Shown: positions 33,257-44,240 of the stretch, one piece after another
How positions within the stretch are numbered: the stretch's first letter is position 1
How the letters are laid out: every line of letters starts with the position of its first letter
Source: Phaeosaccion multiseriatum
Lineage: Eukaryota; Ochrophyta, other classes
Direction of reading: 5' to 3'
Assembly: GCA_965112735.1 (NCBI GenBank)
Contig: OZ218965.1
Span: 2,046,001 to 2,110,000 of the forward strand
DNA length: 64,000 bases
Program-made: the position numbers and the translations under genes
Notes under the pieces: generated by a model
Told to the model about the DNA's origin: nothing
The model's input: the letters and a program-made list of their open reading frames with translations, nothing else
The model's database searches: none

Positions 33257-36200
33257 CCTCTCCCTCTCTTTCTCTCTCTCTTCTGCCTGAGCCCATCTTA
33301 CATCTCTCTCTGTATCTCTTTCTTGCTTGCCTCTCTGCTCTTTGCCTGCAGGCTGCTATCGACTTAGGGACGGGTGTGTCTGCCGTTGCCATTGAACTCG
33401 GATATGCACATGTCTGCGCGGTAAGAGTGGGCACCAGCAGCAGTGTATAGAGAAAAGGAGGAAGGGGGGTTAACCTCAGCTCATTGGTTCTCCCTCTTTC
33501 CCCCTCCTCCTCACAGATCACGGACTCAGGCGCCGTCAAGTGCTGGTAGGTCGTACGTCTGCCTGTGCTCAGTGCTGAGGTTCACCCCGTGACTGCTTTT
33601 CTCACCCGCGTTACTTCTTTATGTATGCCAAACAACACTAAAAGGGGCTGGAACAACGCGGGACAGACAGGACAAGACCCCGCCGCTGCAAACGTGGGGG
33701 ACGGAGCCAACGAGATGGGCGATAATCTACCCGAGGCGTACATTGGAGGAGGGAGCTACACCGCCACCGCCCTTTCCTTAGGAGCATACCACACCTGCGT
33801 GGTGAGTGTGTTTGCGAAGAGCGGCGAGACACGCTTATGGCAGTGATTTGGCGGGAAGACGTCCTTATTCGTCGTGTAAGGCAGGGAGCGTGAACGAGGA
33901 GTATGCTTCTCGATGACCGTGACTTGGCTGTGCCTCTCCAGACAGAGGAGACCGGCGACACGCCATGTGCAGACGTTTGACACCCTTCCTTCGCCCGCGT
34001 TTTGCCCTCTGCTCTCCCCTCTGTGCTCACCAAGATTCGAAACACCGGTGACGTCGTTTGCTGGGGACGCAACGACTACGGTTAGTGACAGAACCCTAGA
34101 GAATCTGTCAACAGACTCACTTACTCCTCGTTTCCTCTGTGTACAAGTGCCACCCTCACTCACAGCACGCACCGTTCTACTCTACTCGTGTCCCGCTATA
34201 CCCTCTCGGTGTTGCTCACACACGCTTCACAGGCCAGGTAAATAGTGGCTGGGCACACAGCCAAGGGCTCGGGGCTTGTTTCTCTTGGCTGGGTGTAGGA
34301 CTTGGTCCTGATGAGACTCCTACGTGTCTGTCTGGAGGGCACTAATTAGGCCATGTCTCTAGAGCGCTGAGTCGAGCACCACCCTTCACCCCTCGCTCCT
34401 GCTGCTGCCGCACTACCTCACCCCGACCTCTCCCTCCCACAGCTGGGCATTGGCAGCACAACGGGAATCAGTAGCAGCGCTGACTTTGCTGGGATAGTAA
34501 GTACGAGGAGGGAGTACCCGAAGGGGGGCGGAGTATGCGCTTGTGGCTGGGCGTAGCTACTACCCTTCGTAGCTTGTTTTGCACGGGACGTTCATCCTGG
34601 CTGGTTACCAAACCGTCTCGTATGCTGAGGTGAGCTTAGCCTTGCTTCCTTTGCTGCCTTTGCTGCCCTCCTCGTTTCGTTAGCGCCTCAGGCGGCCGTC
34701 GACCTTGGCACCGGAAGAACCGCCACGGCCCTCGCGGCAGCGTACTACAGCCAGTGCGCCATATTGGACACAGGCAGGTTTCTGTGTTTGTGCCAGTGTC
34801 GATGCGGACTTTGCCCTCCTGCCTCTTGCCTGGCTGCCCTACTCGTGGTGAAGGACGCACCCCTACCCTTCGTCCTTGCCTATGGTGATGCGCATATAAA
34901 TGTCTTGCTTCTCTGCTTTGCCATGTCCCTCCCTGCTTGCAGGAGACGTCAAGTGCTGGGGATATGGAGCTACAGGAGGTGAGAACGCTGCTGATGCCTT
35001 AGCTACCAAGGGGACTGAGAGGCTGCACGCCGCTGCCCAGCCAACAGAACAACCCACGGCACGGCACGTCGAATGTTCACTACATGCACATTTGGCTGCT
35101 TCTCTCCTATCTCCTCCCCTCTCTCCTTTTGTGTCATAGCCCAGCTAGCTACTACTCTGATTCATGCCCGCCCTCGACTCTCTCCCCTCTCCTTTTCACG
35201 CGACGGGTCCAACCCCACCGCATCACGAGTAGAGCTCGCCCAGGGCAATACCTTGACTATCGGAGATGATACCGGAGAGATGGGGGACGCTTTGGCACCT
35301 ATAGACTTTGGAACCGGGCGCACTGCCGTGGCCATCAGCGGCCAGTCCTCTGGATACTGTGTGGTGAGTAAGGACTGTGGTCTCCCGTGCTGTTGGAGCA
35401 CCACGGAAGCTTTGCTCATCCGCCTCTCAACGTCCTCGAATCAGGTGCTCGACAATGACGACATCACCTGCTGGGGCAAGAACTACTAGTGAGTTCGAAC
35501 ACAGTCTGCCAAGAAGAAAGGAGACTTGCGGCTGCATAGTAGTGCACATTCTGATGCATGTGCTCTGCCGTGCTTCTCTCCCTCCTCTCCGAACCTCCAG
35601 TGGGCAGGCAGGCATAGGAAGCACCGATACCGACATTGGACATCTTTCTATGTACATCCCTCTCGTGGCGGTGGACTTTGGAACTTCCACTTGGGCGCCT
35701 ACCCCCGCTCCGACGGCAGCTCCGACGCAGGTTCGTGTGCTATACCATTGCCCTCCTCTTTCTCGCGTTGCTTCCTCCATCCATCCACCTTGACCCACAC
35801 CCCCGTTCGCAGGCACCAACAGCTGCACCAACAGCTGCGCCGACTACTGCACCAACAGCTGCGCCGACTGCTGTTCCGACGGCAGCTCCGACGCAGGTTC
35901 ATGTGCTATACCATAGCCCTCCTCTTTCTCGCGTTGCTTCCTCCATCCATCCACCTTGACGCTGCACGCCATCCCACACCCCCGTTCGCAGGCACCAACA
36001 GCTGCACCCAGTGTAGCTCCAACAGCTGCACCGACTGCTGCTCCGACCGTGGCACCGACAGCCGTGAGTATGGCTCTTCCTGGTCTGCTGAATGCATACC
36101 TTATTTCATTCTCTCTGTGTTCATGATTGCGTACCCTGCTCGCTGTCCGTTGGGCCACATGCCTCTGCTTTCCCTTCTTCGAATACTTCCTTCTTACCTC

Positions 36201-36478
36201 ACTGCCCTTTTCGCTTTCCAGACTCCGACGGCATCTCCTACCACAGCAAATCCGACAGGAGCCCCTTCGCCGCCCAGTGGCAACTACCTTGTAGGAAGCT
36301 GGGAGATGGGCGGGGAAGACGCAAGCTTTGCTGATATAGCGGGTGTGGTGAGCTCGATGCGATTGGCAGTCGCGGCGTTCATCGACACCGCGAGGGGGGT
36401 AGACGTTAGTATAACTACATTGGAGGATGGCAGTTTGGGGGGCGCAGGTTCGAGGAGGAGGCTCTGGTGGCACCAGCA

Positions 36479-36532
<54 letters not shown>

Positions 36533-37067
36533 GCGGCATTACGGGCATGACGAGGAGCGGGCACTGTTGAGCCCGGGGAGCAGTAACAGCAGCGTGGTGG
36601 TCAGCTTCTTGGTGGATGACTTCCCCTCGGGGGTCGCCACGACGGAAGGGAAAATTGCTCTGGAGCAGGCCTTCGATAACAGCCTCTTTCTCGACCTGCT
36701 GTGGGAGTTCATTCACAGGCACGCGGGTCTGTACCCCGACGAGCGGCCGGAAGCGTGGGCCATGCTCGACTCCAATGTCATAGCCGTATTGAACGAGGAG
36801 GATGACGACGGATCTTCCACAGGGATGGACACGACCACAATCCTCCTGCTCAGCGTGCTTGGGCTGGTACTTGGGGGGGGCGTGCTGCTGCTGGGCAGGA
36901 GAAGCTCCTCCCCTCCAGTGTACCCATTAGAGCCCCCAGAGTCCATCGAAGTCTCCACTCCTAAGGTGATGACAACGGCAGCCCCCAAGCCCGCCGCGAA
37001 GGTGCCTTTGCCTCAGGTACAGACAGAGGAGGAGCACTCCGAAGTGTCGAGCGTCTTCTATCTGTGA
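31488..37067 (+). CDS. RCC1-like seven-bladed propeller, single-pass membrane protein, copy 1
   Basis: About 20 exons: 31488-31684, 31941-32151, 32258-32351, 32489-32534, 32739-32763, 32961-33011, 33352-33420, 33517-33545, 33645-33801, 34035-34080, 34233-34237, 34443-34496, 34692-34773, 34943-34978, 35233-35363, 35445-35488, 35601-35730, 35813-35896, 35992-36063, 36222-37067; 802 residues in phase. A moderately hydrophobic leader after an Arg-rich start is followed by seven blades. Each has W-G-x-N-x-Y-G, MGDNL..VDLG.G.TA and a Cys, ending V.CWG, as in RCC1/BLIP-II-type propellers. Then come a Thr/Ala/Pro stalk (APTAAPT repeats), a globular domain with SSVVVSF and a poly-Gln insertion, a membrane span (ILLLSVLGLVLGGGVLLLG) and a tail of about 65 residues ending SVFYL. 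It is probably a cell-surface protein. Exon 6 uses a shifted acceptor (see findings). Confidence 0.8.
36475..36531 (+). repeat. CAG repeat encoding poly-Gln in RCC1-like copy 1
   Basis: About 19 glutamines are encoded in frame between SRRRLWWH and RRHYGHDEE. Copy 2 has a shorter mixed Gln/Pro/Val stretch in the same place, so the pure tract expanded in copy 1 only. Confidence 0.9.
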
Positions 37068-37784
37068 TCATTGCCAGTGGGGCCCCTCTCCACTCATAGC
37101 TAAGCATAAGAGAGTGAGTCTACTCAGTCTCACTCATGTGTACGGCTCTCACCACCTGTACAAAGGCGCACTTGGTGGGCCGCCCTTTTTTTTTTTGTTT
37201 TTCCAAGAACTGCGCATGATCGGGGAGAGAGAAAACTCTGCTGAAGTCTCTCCATCCAAACTTGGCCCTGCCCACCTGCCGCACTTCTCTATGTCATAGA
37301 GGAGCCGGGAGCGCTGGCTTTATGCATTGCAGCACCTCCTCAACCCCTTTTACAGGGGATGGCCACTGACTCCTACACGCACGCACGCACGCACGCACCC
37401 ACATGCATCACCCTACGCCTCTCACAGTCACGCGGGATACGGGTGGGAGTGGTGGCTGCCGAGGAAGCCTCGTGTCTCTTCCTTTACCTCCAGATACTGT
37501 TCTCGATTGTCCTGTGTGCGCATGAATCACTTGAGCTTTGCATGTGTGTGGCAAGGTGAAGACAAAAAGGGCGCGAACTGCTCCGAGGGCGGATTCTGAA
37601 ACGTTTTTTTGTGAACAGGTTAGATGTTGTCGTGATGTTTGTGTGTATGTGTTAACACATTGCATTGCTCAGCCATCCCACCTCTGGAGCAGCTGGGGGG
37701 CAATCAGACGCTGGATGAGGGGGGCGAAAGCTGGAGCGATCTTTTCGTAGCTACCTAAATACAGCAGCAACCGCAGACTGCTCC
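37068..37784. other. Spacer between RCC1-like copies
   Basis: No gene seen. It holds a T run at 37184-37196 and (ACGC)n at 37378-37398. It must contain the promoter of copy 2. Confidence 0.5.
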
Positions 37785-40700
37785 ATGAGAGAGGCCTGGT
37801 CATCCACGAGCACTACGGCTGAGAGAGCCATGAGAAGAAGGGAAAGGATGGGCGGTGGGCCTCGGAGAAGCAGGGGTGTGCTTCTTTCGACCACGGCAGC
37901 TGCGGCGTACATCATGGCCGCTGAAGGAAATACTGTGATTCACGTACGCGGCACGAACTTCTCCTGTGCGAGTATAAATGGCAACCTCAAGTGCTGGGGA
38001 AGGTAAGGGGCATCGCCTGAGAGAGGTAGAGTCAAAGATGGCGCTGCTGGGGAGACTCGAGAGAGAGTGGCTGGTTGAGAGAGAAGGGAGAGAGGGAGAG
38101 AGAGAGAGAGAGGGGGGGGGGGGGAGACAGAGAGAGGGAGAGAGAGAGAAAGAGGGAGGGAGAGGGAGAGAAAGAAAAAGAGAGAGAGGCAGACAGAAGG
38201 AGAGAGAGGGAGAGGGAGGGAGGGAGGGAGAGAGGGAGAGAGAGTTGAGGGGGGAAGACTCGGCCGAGAGAGAGGCAAAACATTGGAGTGAGCTGCCCGC
38301 CGGCGACTGGGTGAACTCGTGAAACAGCAGAACTGGTTTCATGTGAGCTCTCACGAAGTGCTGCTTTCCGACTGTTGTGCCCAACGTGTGCCGGCTGCAG
38401 CTACGCTTACGGGAATCTCGGTCTCGGCTCGAACCCTGGCGAGGACATCGGATCCAGCAGCTCGCATATGGGGGACAACTTGGGCACCGTCGACCTTGGG
38501 ACAGGCCGTACAGCAATCACCCTCGGTGCCAACGCCTGGGCTGTGTGCGCCGTGCGGGACGACTACAGCGTGGTGTGCTGGGGTAGCAATACTTATGGAG
38601 AGCTTGGATATGTAAGTCTCTCTTGCCAGGAACAAGTCAAGCAGCAAGTGATGAGCGGTATGTGACCCCTCCCTCTATGTCTCTCCCACGCCCCTGCTAC
38701 CACCGCCCCCTGAGCAGGACGACACCACTAATCGGGGCCTTTCGAGTAGCGACATGGGCGACAACTTGGCTGGAGTCGACCTCGGGGCCACAGCCACGGC
38801 ACTGAGCGGAGGTGAGTCCCAACCAGAGGTGAAGGCTGTAACTGTAGCATGGCAACTCTCCGCTTCGAAAGGTCATATTTCCTCTCTGACCCGTTGACTT
38901 ACCTGCTGAGTACTTCAATCACCGCTCTCCTGCTCCTCCTGTGTGTGTGTGTGTGTGTGTACCATCGTCTGTTTGCCTTCCTATGCCGTCCACCGTGCTC
39001 CGAGCAGGGGAGAGTACCATGTGTGCGCTGCTGAGCACGGGAGATGTCAAATGGTGAGAGAGCCGAAGCGCAGGACTTAGATGACGTCGATATGCATGGC
39101 GCCACAGTTCTAGGAGGGGCGGGGCTTGTTTCCTCATTCCGTCGTGTACATCTCCACACCCCCTGACTTGCGCCCCCCTCCCCACCCCCACCCGCATCCT
39201 CTGCCTGTTGTTTCTCCCTCCAGCTGGGGACGTAACAATTACGGGCAGGTGAGCAGCAGGGATAAAGTTACACAAGAGCGCGCGCAAGACCTTCCCGCTG
39301 GTGCGGAGGCAGGAGAGCTCGAGCACCCACCCAGCAGGGCTGCGTCAACGCACCACCAGTAGCCTCTCTCTCGTGCCCTATTGTCCATGCTCTTCTCATA
39401 CTTCGTTCGTATTCGCTCTGCCCTGTCTGGTGTGTGTATGCCTGGCTGTGGCGTGTGTGGCCTGCAGCTGGGACAGGGAAGCGTCGTGAGTGAAATCGGA
39501 GCCAGTTCGGGCGATATGGCGGGTTTGGTGAGTACAGGCAGGGGCTTAGACTAGGCAGGGAGTAGAAGCGTAGAGAGAGGCCCACATCGTGGCGGAGCAA
39601 GCCAGAGGCTCGGCGTGTGGGCGGAGGGTTGGTCCTATTCGGCGCTTACTTGCTCCTGCTGACAAACTGCCGGATGGTCCCCACCCAAAACCCTGTCTCT
39701 CTCCCTCTCGGTCTTTCTGTACCGTCTCGCCTTTCTCTCTATTTCATGTCTCGTCCTCGTTTTCTCTCTCTGTCTCTCTCCACAGTCTCCCCCTCTTGTT
39801 TGTCCCATGTGTCTCTCCACTGATCTCCCTCTCTCTTCCGTTTCCCTCTCTCTGCTCTTTGTCTGCAGGCCGCTGTCGACTTGGGGACGGGTGTGTCTGC
39901 CGTTGCCATTGGATTCGGATGGGCACATGCCTGCGCGGTAAGAGTGGGCCCCAGCCGCAGCCAAATAGGAAAGGAGCAGCACCACGTTGTCAACATGAAT
40001 GGGAAGGAATCCCACTACGGCATGCGCTCATTGCTTCTACCCCTCTTCTCCCCTCCTCCACACAGATCACGGACTCAGGCGCCGTCAAGTGCTGGTAGGT
40101 CGTACGTCTGCCTATGCTCAGTGCTGAGGTTCACCCCGTGACTGCTTTTCTCACCCGCGTTACTTCGTATGTCTGCCAAACAACACTAAAAGGGGCTGGA
40201 ACACCGTGGGACAGACAGGACAAGACCCCGCCGCTGCAAACGTTGGGGATGGAGCCAACGAGATGGGCGATAATCTACCCGAGGCGTACATTGGAGGAGG
40301 GAGCTACACCGCCACCGCCCTCTCCTTAGGAGCCTACCACACCTGCGTGGTGAGTTTGTTTGCAAAGAGCGGTGAGATGCGCTTAAAGCAGTCATTTGGC
40401 GGGAACACGTCGTTGAAGGTCTGGGCGGACAGGGAGGTATCGCTCGAACCGGAGAAGATGACCACTGGCCCTGTCTCTCGCTCCAAAACAAAAACAAACC
40501 AGCGACGCGCCCAGCGCAGACGCCTGACATCGTCCTTCGCCCGCATCTTTTTTTCCCCTTTGCTTGTATCTGTGCTCCACCAGATTCGAAACACCGGTGA
40601 CGTCGTTTGCTGGGGAGGCAACCACAACGGTCAGTAACAGATTCCTCGAGGGTCTGTCTACTCCTCGCTTCCTCTGTATGAAAGTACCACCCTCACTCAC

Positions 40701-43579
40701 AGCACGCACCGTTCTGCCCTACTCGTGTCCCGCTATACCCTCTCGGTGTTGCTCACACACGCTTCACAGGCCAGGTAAATAGTGGCTGGGCACACAGCCA
40801 AGGCTTCGGGGCTTGCTTCTCTTGGCTGGGTGTAGGACTTGGTTTTGATGAGATTCCTGCCTATCTGTGTCTGGAGGGAATGAGTTAGGCCATGCCTCCT
40901 ATTCGCTTAGCACCAACCCCCACCCCTCCTGCTGCTGCCGCACTCCCTTATCCACCCGACCCCCCGCAGCTGGGCATCGGCAGCACGAGGTCAATCAGTT
41001 ACAGCGCTGACTTTGCTGGGATAGTAAGTACGAGGAGGGAGTATCCCAAGGGTGGGGCGGAGCTTGCCTCTGGGAGCTACTGCCCTAAAACGCTTCTTGG
41101 ACTGGCTGGGTCCTCCTGGCTAGGGCCAACCACAGACTTCGGTCATTGAGATGGGTTATAGCTTGGGGGAGGAGAAAACAGGATTTCGCTTCCAACAACC
41201 CCCTCACTTGCTGCGCTTTGCCTTTTGCTTCTATTGCTGCTCTTACTGCCCTTGTTTCGTTGATGCTCATCATGGTGCCGTGTGCTGCTCTCGACACACG
41301 CTTCAGACCGCTGTCGACCTTGGCACCGGCAGAACCGCCACGGCCCTCGCGGCAGCGATTAACAGTCAGTGTGCCATATTGGACACAGGCAAGTTGTGGC
41401 GTGTCCACCAGCTTGATGTCGACTTTGGACTCCGCGGCTGCAGCTGGCTTGGCTCGCTGTTTTGACTGATTGCGTCCAATTTGCTTTCTAACGATCTTGC
41501 TTCTCTGCTTTGCCATGTCCCTCCCTGCTTGCAGGAGACGTCAAGTGCTGGGGATATGGAGCTACAGGAGGTGAGAGCATTGCTGATGCCTAAGCTAGCA
41601 AGGGGACTGAGAGGCTGCACGCCGCTGCCCAGCCAACAGAACAACCAACGGCACGGCACGCCGCTCTTCTCTCTTATCTCCTCCCCTCTCTCCTTTTGTG
41701 TCATAGCCCAGCTAGCTACTACTCTGATTCATGCCCGCCCTCGACTCTCTCCCCTCTCCTTTTCACGCGACGGGTCCAACCCCACCGCATCACGAGTAGA
41801 GCTCGCCCAGGGCAATACCTTGACTATCGGAGATGATACCGGAGAGATGGGGGACGCTTTGGCACCTATAGACTTTGGAACCGGGCGCACTGCCGTGGCC
41901 ATCAGCGGCCAGTCCTCTGGATACTGTGTGGTGAGTAAGGACTGTGGTCTTCCGTGCTGTTGGAGCACCACGGAAGCTTTGCTCATCCGCCTCTCAACAT
42001 CCTCGAATCAGGTGCTCGACAATGACGACATCACCTGCTGGGGCAAGAACTACTAGTGAGTTCGAACACAGTCTGCCAAGAAGAAAGGAGACTTGCAGCT
42101 GTATAGTAGTGCACATTCTGATGCTTGTGCTCTGCCGTGCTTCTCTCCCTCCTCTCCCCAACCTCCAGTGGGCAGGCAGGCATAGGAAGCACCGATACCG
42201 ACATTGGACATCTTTCGTCTCACATCCCTCTCGTGGCGGTGGACTTTGGAACTTCCACTTGGGCGCCTACCCCCGCTCCGACGGCAGCTTGGGTCCCTAT
42301 ATATATATATACCCCCGCTCCGACGGCAGCTCCGACGCAGGTTCGTGGCTATACCATTGCCCTCCTCTTTCTCGCGTTGTTTCCTCCATCCATCCACCTT
42401 GACGCTGCACGCCATCCCACACCCCCGTTCGCAGGCACCAACAGCTGCACCAACAGCTGCGCCGACTACTGCACCAACAGCTGCGCCGACTGCTGCTCCG
42501 ACCGTGGCATCGACAGCCGTGAGTATGGCGCTTCGTGGCCCGCTGAATGCATACCTTATTTCATTCTCTCTGTGTTCGTGATTGCGTACCCTGCTCGCTG
42601 TCCGTTGGGCCACATGCCTCTGCTTTCCCTTCTTCGAATATTGCTTCCTTCTTACCTCACTGCCCTTTTCGCCTTCCAGACTCCGACGGCATCTCCTACC
42701 ACAGCAAATCCGACAGGAGCCCCTTCGCCGCCCAGTGGCAGCTACCTTGTAGGAAGATGGGAGATGGGCGGAGAAGACGAGAGCTTTGCTGATACAACGG
42801 GTGTGGTCAGTGCGCTGCGATTTGCACTTGTGGCGCTAATTGACGGCGTGACTGGGGCGGATGTTCTCATCACCAATTTGGTGGATGGCAGCTTGGAGGC
42901 CGCTAGTTCCAGGAGAAGGCTTTGGCGGCAGCAGCCGCAGCCACAGGTACAGCAGCCACAGGTGCAGCAGCGGCAGCACGGGCATGACGAGGAGCGGGCA
43001 CTGTTGAGCCCGGGGAGCAGTAACAGCAGTGTGGTGGTCAGCTTCATAGTGGATGACTTCGCCTCAGCGGCCGCCGCGACGGATGGGGCGGCTGTTCTGC
43101 ACGGGGCCTTCAACGACGGCGCATTCCTCACTGTGTTGTGGGGATTCATTCGCACCTACGCGGGTCTGTACCCCGACGAGCAGCCGGAAGCGTGGGCCAT
43201 GCTCGACTACAGTGTCACCGCGGTACTGGGCGAGGATGAGGAGGAGCAGGAAGGGGGGGATGATGAGGAGAATGGCGGACTCTTGTCGACGGACTCTATG
43301 ACATTCCTATTCGGTGTGGTGGGAGGGGTGATTGCCTGCGTCGTGCTGGGCGGAACGCTGATGGGCCGAGGGAGCTCCTCTTTTAGAGTCTACATAGCGC
43401 CTCCCCAGCCCAACAAAGACACCGCACCTCCTCTTCCTTCTCGATCCGGCATGGAGAGGCCCCCTGCGTCGGGCAAGAAGCCGACTCCGCCCGTGGCCGG
43501 GACTGAGGAGGAGGAACAGACACGGTCTGAGGAAATGTCAGTGTCTGCCCAAGAGTCGAGCACGTACTCTTTGCTGTGA
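37785..43579 (+). CDS. RCC1-like seven-bladed propeller, single-pass membrane protein, copy 2
   Basis: Tandem paralog of copy 1 with the same exon plan. Clear exons include 37785-38002, 38401-38611, 38718-38811, 39008-39053, 40584-40629, the 5-nt 40770-40774, 41307-41388 and 42680-43579. The start is 37785 or, more likely, the ATG at 37830, which gives MRRRERMGGGPRRSRGVLL, a basic n-region and hydrophobic core. Seven blades with MGDNL..VDLG and V.CWG follow, then a Thr/Pro/Ala stalk, then a domain with SSVVVSF. Next are a membrane span (FLFGVVGGVIACVVLGGTLMG) and a longer cytosolic tail rich in Pro, Glu and Ser, ending STYSLL. The stalk carries a (TA)n insertion encoding a short IYIYT stretch (about 42296-42313). 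Parts are nearly identical to copy 1 even in introns. The cellular role is unknown; a surface adhesion or receptor role is only an inference from the architecture. Confidence 0.78.
38078..38260. repeat. GAGAGG purine tract in intron 1 of RCC1-like copy 2
   Basis: A tract of about 180 bp of GA/GGGA units on the sense strand. Copy 1 has only a short GA tract in the same intron (31750-31790), so the expansion is specific to copy 2. Confidence 0.8.
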
Positions 43580-43824
43580 CGGGGTGAGTGAAGTCCCTCT
43601 CCATTCATGCGTTCATGCAAGGACTGAGTTTGTTGATGGAGACCGACTGAGGTCCGAAGCCAGTCTCACTTTAGTATACAATGCTCATCACTTGTGCAAG
43701 AGACACATACCAAAACGACCGGCACGTGTAAAGTGACTGACTTTTGCTTAACTCATCATAAACTGCAGCACCTCTTGGAAGTCCTCCTCTCTTCAAAACA
43801 ATCCCAAGGCTCCACTCGGCTGTG

Positions 43825-44177
43825 TCATGCCTGCGCCTGTACTCTGCTCCGTATGCCCTCTTCCAACTTGATTGTATCCGATACAAAGGCCCTGATTCCC
43901 TCACTCATCTTGACTGTACTGCACCCATCTTCATTGAGCAGAAAGCGAAACTCGGCCTCCCCCAGCCGCCCCCCAGCCAGCTCCTCGTCCTGACACTCCT
44001 TCACCAGGTCCTCCACGTGTAACTGCCTGGGCAGCACCTCTTCGCTCGCCTCTGCCAGCGCCATGATGAGCGGTGGGGGGATGGTCATGCGATCGACACC
44101 GCTCAGAGCCCGTATCTCGTCGAGCGCGAAATCCGGGTCGGAAGCGCCTCGGGACGGCCGCCAGCTGGCCGGCTGGG

Positions 44178-44240
<63 letters not shown>

